Shown here: positions 6,920-8,582 of the stretch, one piece after another | How the letters are laid out: each line of letters begins with the position of its first letter | How positions within the stretch are numbered: position 1 is the stretch's first letter | Assembly: GCA_003154335.1 (NCBI GenBank) | Contig: PMDE01000030.1 | Location: 3,837-12,418, forward strand | DNA length: 8,582 nt | Origin: Methanoregula sp. | GTDB lineage: Archaea; Halobacteriota; Methanomicrobia; Methanomicrobiales; Methanospirillaceae | Direction: 5' to 3' | Program-made: the position numbers and the translations under genes | The notes under the pieces: model-generated | What the model saw: only the letters and a program-made list of their open reading frames with translations | Database searches by the model: none | What the model was told of the DNA's origin: nothing

Positions 6920-7050
6920 AATTAATATTCTGAAACTTTTTCCAGATGGGGATTTGTTGCTTAGGATGTAAAAACAACTCAAAAAAACTTCAAACTTTTT
7001 TAGGAAGGGAACCTGGAATAAAGTTAAACAAAAAATAATAACAAAATCTA

Positions 7051-7058
7051 TTTATTAA
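7051..7058 (+). promoter_or_regulatory. Candidate TATA box for the structured RNA
   Basis: TTTATTAA on the plus strand, centred near 7054, predicts transcription start about 26 bp later at roughly 7080, which is the first base of the first predicted helix of the RNA candidate. The surrounding DNA is generally AT-rich, so the box alone is weak evidence. Confidence 0.35.
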
Positions 7059-7079
7059 ATTGATACCGATATTTCTGAT

Positions 7080-7205
7080 GCCCATCCATGGGCTTTTGGG
7101 TTCAGGTCTCTGGATGTTGTCTCCCAACATCTGTATCGTTGCCACGGTGAAGACTTCCCATAACTTTTCCCTTACGGATCTGAAAAGATTTGAGGGGAAA
7201 AATTC
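7080..7205 (+). ncRNA. Candidate novel structured noncoding RNA, four helices
   Basis: The plus-strand sequence folds almost completely. P1: GCCCA (7080-7084) with TGGGC (7089-7093). P2: TGGG plus AGGTCT (7097-7100, 7104-7109) with AGACTT plus CCCA (7151-7160), leaving a 3-nt bulge. P3, enclosed by P2: TGGATGTTG (7111-7119) with CAACATCTG (7125-7133), loop UCUCC. P4: TTTTCCCTT and CGGATCT (7165-7173, 7175-7181) with AGATTTG and AGGGGAAAA (7186-7201), 16 pairs, one bulged A and a GAAA loop. Six of the pairs are G-U, which on the opposite strand would be A-C mismatches, so the RNA is probably transcribed from the plus strand. A TATA-like box lies about 26 bp before P1. It has no resemblance that I can see to RNase P, SRP or tRNA. 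It converges on the molybdenum-storage gene. The 3' end is a guess. Confidence 0.5.
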
Positions 7206-7237
7206 TGCCTTTTCGAGCTGTTAATTATTCTGCCGCC

Positions 7238-7274
7238 ATCAGGGCCCTACTAAAAAGTACGGTCATGCCCTGAT
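7238..7274 (-). terminator. Inverted repeat across the end of the storage-protein gene
   Basis: ATCAGGGC (7238-7245) and GCCCTGAT (7267-7274) are perfect inverted copies enclosing a smaller TACT-AAAA-AGTA repeat (7248-7259). The right arm lies in the last codons and the stop lies just inside the loop. On the minus strand this would form a hairpin at the 3' end of the mRNA, with a T5 run further on (opposite 7198-7202). It may equally stop the plus-strand candidate RNA. Confidence 0.4.
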
Positions 7275-8069
7275 AACAGTACCAACATTCTTTCCCTGGA
7301 TCGCCTTTTCGATATTACCCTTGATGTGACAATTGATGATCTTCACTGCTTTGATGTGAGCTGCGTCCTTCAGAAGTTCAATGACCATCGGTTCGATCAC
7401 TAGGTTCTCAAGGTTCATCTCCTCCAGTTCGGCAACAGTAATCTCTTTGATAAACTCTGCATCGGGGTGAGTGACCGGGTCCTGCATATACAATCCATTA
7501 ACATTTTTTCCGATGATGCAGTTCTTTGCCCCCATCACCTCAGCGATGAGGAATGCACCGGTGTCAGTCCTGTGCGGGGGAATTGAACCGGATTTGGCGG
7601 GATGCTCATAGAGCCCGTAAGGAGGAGTGCCATGCATAACAGGAAGCATTCCAAGCTTGAGCAGGCTCGGGAGTTCGAGGAGGTCGCCCGTATGAATTCT
7701 CACGCCATTGTATTTTGAGAGCAGGATGGACACCATGATCGCGTTCTGTTCGGAGATCTTTGCCGAGAGTTCAGCGAGCACACCGGTTGGCATGCCAAGG
7801 TCCATACCGACATCCATGATGTGCCGGACCCGGCCCCCTCCACCGGTGACAATCAGCAGCTGGTGCAATTTCGACAATTGTCCAATCTCTTCGATGAGAG
7901 GGTACATCACTTCGCGCCCGTAATCAATCGCGGCGTGACCGCCTATTTTGACAACGTTCAGGTCAGGAGTAATGCGTATCTGTTCTCCGGACCCCCGCTT
8001 CCGGTGCAATCCTTTCCTGACAAGCGTCTCTCCCTGCAATCCGCTTTTTATCTCAAATCGCTTTTCCAT
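7263..8069 (-). CDS. Molybdenum storage protein-like amino acid kinase (MosA/MosB family)
   Basis: This 268-residue protein has the amino acid kinase fold and closely resembles the two subunits of the Azotobacter molybdenum storage protein, which uses ATP to pack molybdate or tungstate as polyoxometalate clusters inside a cage. Landmarks: VVKIGG (39-44) and VTGGGGR (74-80), phosphate-binding loops; EQNAIMVSILLSKY (107-120); HGTPPYGLYEHPA (146-158); and SIPPHRTDTGAFLIAE (162-177), like the MosA/MosB IPPxRxDxGxFLLA block. After NVNGLYMQDP (189-198) the C-terminus ends GKNVGTVIRA. It has features of both subunits, so a homo-oligomer is possible (inference). UMP kinase and other family members share the fold but not the PPYxxxxxPA...IPPxRxD block. 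The start fits the family N-terminus. Downstream it faces the candidate RNA; upstream it is divergent from a small gene. The nearby moeA, fdhA and fdhD genes make a Mo/W role plausible. Confidence 0.85.
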   Translation of the reverse strand: MEKRFEIKSGLQGETLVRKGLHRKRGSGEQIRITPDLNVVKIGGHAAIDYGREVMYPLIEEIGQLSKLHQLLIVTGGGGRVRHIMDVGMDLGMPTGVLAELSAKISEQNAIMVSILLSKYNGVRIHTGDLLELPSLLKLGMLPVMHGTPPYGLYEHPAKSGSIPPHRTDTGAFLIAEVMGAKNCIIGKNVNGLYMQDPVTHPDAEFIKEITVAELEEMNLENLVIEPMVIELLKDAAHIKAVKIINCHIKGNIEKAIQGKNVGTVIRA

Positions 8070-8089
8070 GGTGAGCTCACAACACCATG
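8067..8089. promoter_or_regulatory. Inverted repeat covering the storage-protein start codon
   Basis: CATGGTG (8067-8073) and CACCATG (8083-8089) are perfect inverted arms separated by 9 bp. The 10-bp palindrome GTGAGCTCAC (8071-8080) overlaps them. The minus-strand ATG start codon (8069-8067) is in one arm, and the weak GAG ribosome site is in the loop. It could be an operator or an mRNA hairpin that masks the start. Confidence 0.45.
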
Positions 8090-8106
8090 CATATCACGAA
8101 GATCAG

Positions 8107-8112
8107 TTATAA
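8107..8112 (-). promoter_or_regulatory. Candidate TATA box of the storage-protein gene
   Basis: ACTTATAACTG on the minus strand, core TTATAA, would place transcription start near 8084, giving a leader of about 15 nt. A second weaker box, GATATGC (8098-8092), would instead give a leaderless transcript. Confidence 0.4.
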
Positions 8113-8130
8113 GTCATTGTAAACCAGTTG

Positions 8131-8136
8131 GTATAT
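8131..8136 (+). promoter_or_regulatory. Candidate TATA box of the 68-residue gene
   Basis: GTATAT, within TTGGTATATCAGAC on the plus strand, predicts a start near 8160 and a leader of about 46 nt. An inverted repeat, TCCCTTT (8152-8158) with AAAGGGA (8177-8183), lies between this box and the ribosome site. Confidence 0.35.
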
Positions 8137-8206
8137 CAGACACTATTCATATCCCTTTCAAAAAGATAATAGGGTTAAAGGGAATGAGTAGGTAGGAGGA
8201 ACAATT

Positions 8207-8413
8207 ATGAAGATTTATGTCCGTGAACGCCAGAAAGTCGGCGAGGGAGTCGAATCGCCAAAGTACCGGATTGTCGCCGTGACCGGGGGCCAGATCCAGA
8301 TCGAAGCAACCCATTTCCGGAAATTCGAGATCGAACAGATCGCTCAGGATATCAAAGCCGAAGTAGTCTACATGAAACCGGTAGCCGACGACCAGAAGAA
8401 AAAGAGACATTGA
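8207..8413 (+). CDS. Small conserved-looking hypothetical protein, 68 residues
   Basis: The gene is well supported although the product is not recognised. A strong ribosome site AGGAGG (8194-8199) lies 7 nt before the ATG, and an oligo-T terminator follows the stop. The protein is small, soluble and beta-alpha-beta in appearance: strand KIYVRER, strand YRIVAVTGGQIQIEATHF (20-37), helix RKFEIEQIAQDIKAE (38-52), strand VVYMKPV (53-59), and a basic tail DDQKKKRH. It has no cysteines, so a metal-cluster role is unlikely, and no signal or membrane segment. It is divergent from the molybdenum-storage gene and shares its 137-bp promoter region. A regulatory or nucleic-acid-binding role is only a guess. 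Confidence 0.8.
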   Translation: MKIYVRERQKVGEGVESPKYRIVAVTGGQIQIEATHFRKFEIEQIAQDIKAEVVYMKPVADDQKKKRH

Positions 8414-8440
8414 AAAGTTGTATTTTTTATCTTTTTTACT
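8414..8440 (+). terminator. Oligo-T terminator after the 68-residue gene
   Basis: Two T6 tracts (8423-8428 and 8432-8437) follow the stop codon within 25 bp, without a notable hairpin, as is usual for archaeal termination. Confidence 0.6.
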
Positions 8441-8529
8441 CCATTCATTGTTAGATTTGCCCAACGATCGAGTACTTTTTTAACCTGAATCTATATGCTC
8501 TGCAATTCCATAGTATTGTGCGAATTTCT

Positions 8530-8582
8530 ATGGCTGCCCTTTCGGTTGATATTCTTTTCGATGCAGCAATACGCATCCAGCT
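8530..8582 (+). CDS. Possible start of a further gene (truncated by window edge)
   Basis: From ATG 8530 the plus strand is open for 17 codons to the edge, reading MAALSVDILFDAAIRIQ. A TATA-like CTATATGC (8491-8498) lies at a distance that would start transcription near 8520, just before this ATG. In-frame GTG 8518 is an alternative start. There is no ribosome site and too little protein to assign a family. A minus-strand frame open from the edge to a TAA at 8451-8453 competes with this reading. Confidence 0.25.
   Translation, partial: MAALSVDILFDAAIRIQ

Larger units (their letters stand above)
6473..7262. other. 790-bp region without a convincing protein gene, rich in RNA-like secondary structure
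   Basis: No frame here has a ribosome site, family resemblance or gene-like composition. The longest (64 codons, minus, 6851-6657) starts inside an inverted repeat and encodes a very basic, unrecognisable peptide. The region contains the promoter of the 142-residue gene, a strong TATA-like sequence TTATATATTA at 6706-6715, hairpins at 6845-6919, a multi-helix candidate RNA at 7080-7201 and an inverted repeat at 7238-7274 reaching the end of the storage-protein gene. The AT-rich stretches at about 6546-6700 and 6960-7050 show nothing else. Confidence 0.6.

Noticed and set aside
7101..7109. Kink-turn at the 3-nt bulge of P2 in the RNA candidate
   Set aside because: The bases after the bulge form ordinary A-U and G-U pairs instead of the tandem G-A pairs that a kink-turn needs.
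7080..7201. Identity of the structured element as RNase P RNA, SRP RNA, tRNA or a molybdenum-cofactor riboswitch
   Set aside because: None of the conserved sequence blocks of these families that I know could be found, and the element is not upstream of a gene in its own direction.
8147..8464. 105-codon minus-strand frame opposite the 68-residue gene
   Set aside because: It is an antisense shadow of a gene with a strong ribosome site and terminator.
1..8582. CRISPR array, insertion sequence or prophage signature
   Set aside because: No regularly spaced direct repeats, transposase-like frames or terminal inverted repeats were seen in the window.

Overview
This 8.6 kb window looks like chromosomal DNA from a methanogenic archaeon of the order Methanomicrobiales, possibly Methanoregulaceae. 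That placement is an inference from an F420-type formate dehydrogenase pair, an FmdE-family protein, GC-balanced genes separated by AT-rich spacers with archaeal TATA-like boxes, and T-run terminators. No rRNA, tRNA, CRISPR array, transposase or phage gene was seen.

Layout, left to right. The 3' part of a moeA gene fused to a periplasmic-binding-protein-like domain (+, 1-825) converges on fdhB and fdhA (-, 869-4189). These encode the F420-reducing beta subunit and the molybdopterin-binding catalytic subunit of formate dehydrogenase, with the fdhA stop codon directly abutting the fdhB start. A 278-bp AT-rich divergent promoter region follows. Next come an FmdE-family zinc-ribbon protein with a degenerate active-site motif (+, 4468-5118), fdhD (-, 5153-5944) and an unrecognised 142-residue protein (-, 6044-6472). 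A 790-bp stretch without a convincing protein gene carries strong RNA-like secondary structure. Beyond it lie a molybdenum-storage-protein-like amino acid kinase (-, 7263-8069), a divergent 68-residue protein of unknown function (+, 8207-8413), and possibly the first codons of another gene at the right edge.

Most recognisable genes fit one theme, supply of Mo or W to a formate-using methanogen. The MosA/MosB-like protein would store the metal as oxide clusters, MoeA would insert it into molybdopterin, FdhD would sulfurate the cofactor and deliver it to FdhA, and FdhAB would oxidise formate and reduce F420. The FmdE-like protein belongs to a family associated with formylmethanofuran dehydrogenase, another Mo/W enzyme.

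The least expected element is at about 7080-7205. It is a candidate plus-strand structured RNA with four helices, including a 16-bp hairpin closed by a GAAA loop. Six G-U pairs favour the + strand, and a TATA-like box lies about 26 bp before the first helix. It converges on the molybdenum-storage gene. Other points to check are a second pair of hairpins at 6845-6919, an inverted repeat that would bury the storage gene's start codon, several promoter-proximal palindromes, and replaced active-site cysteines in the FmdE-like and FdhD proteins.
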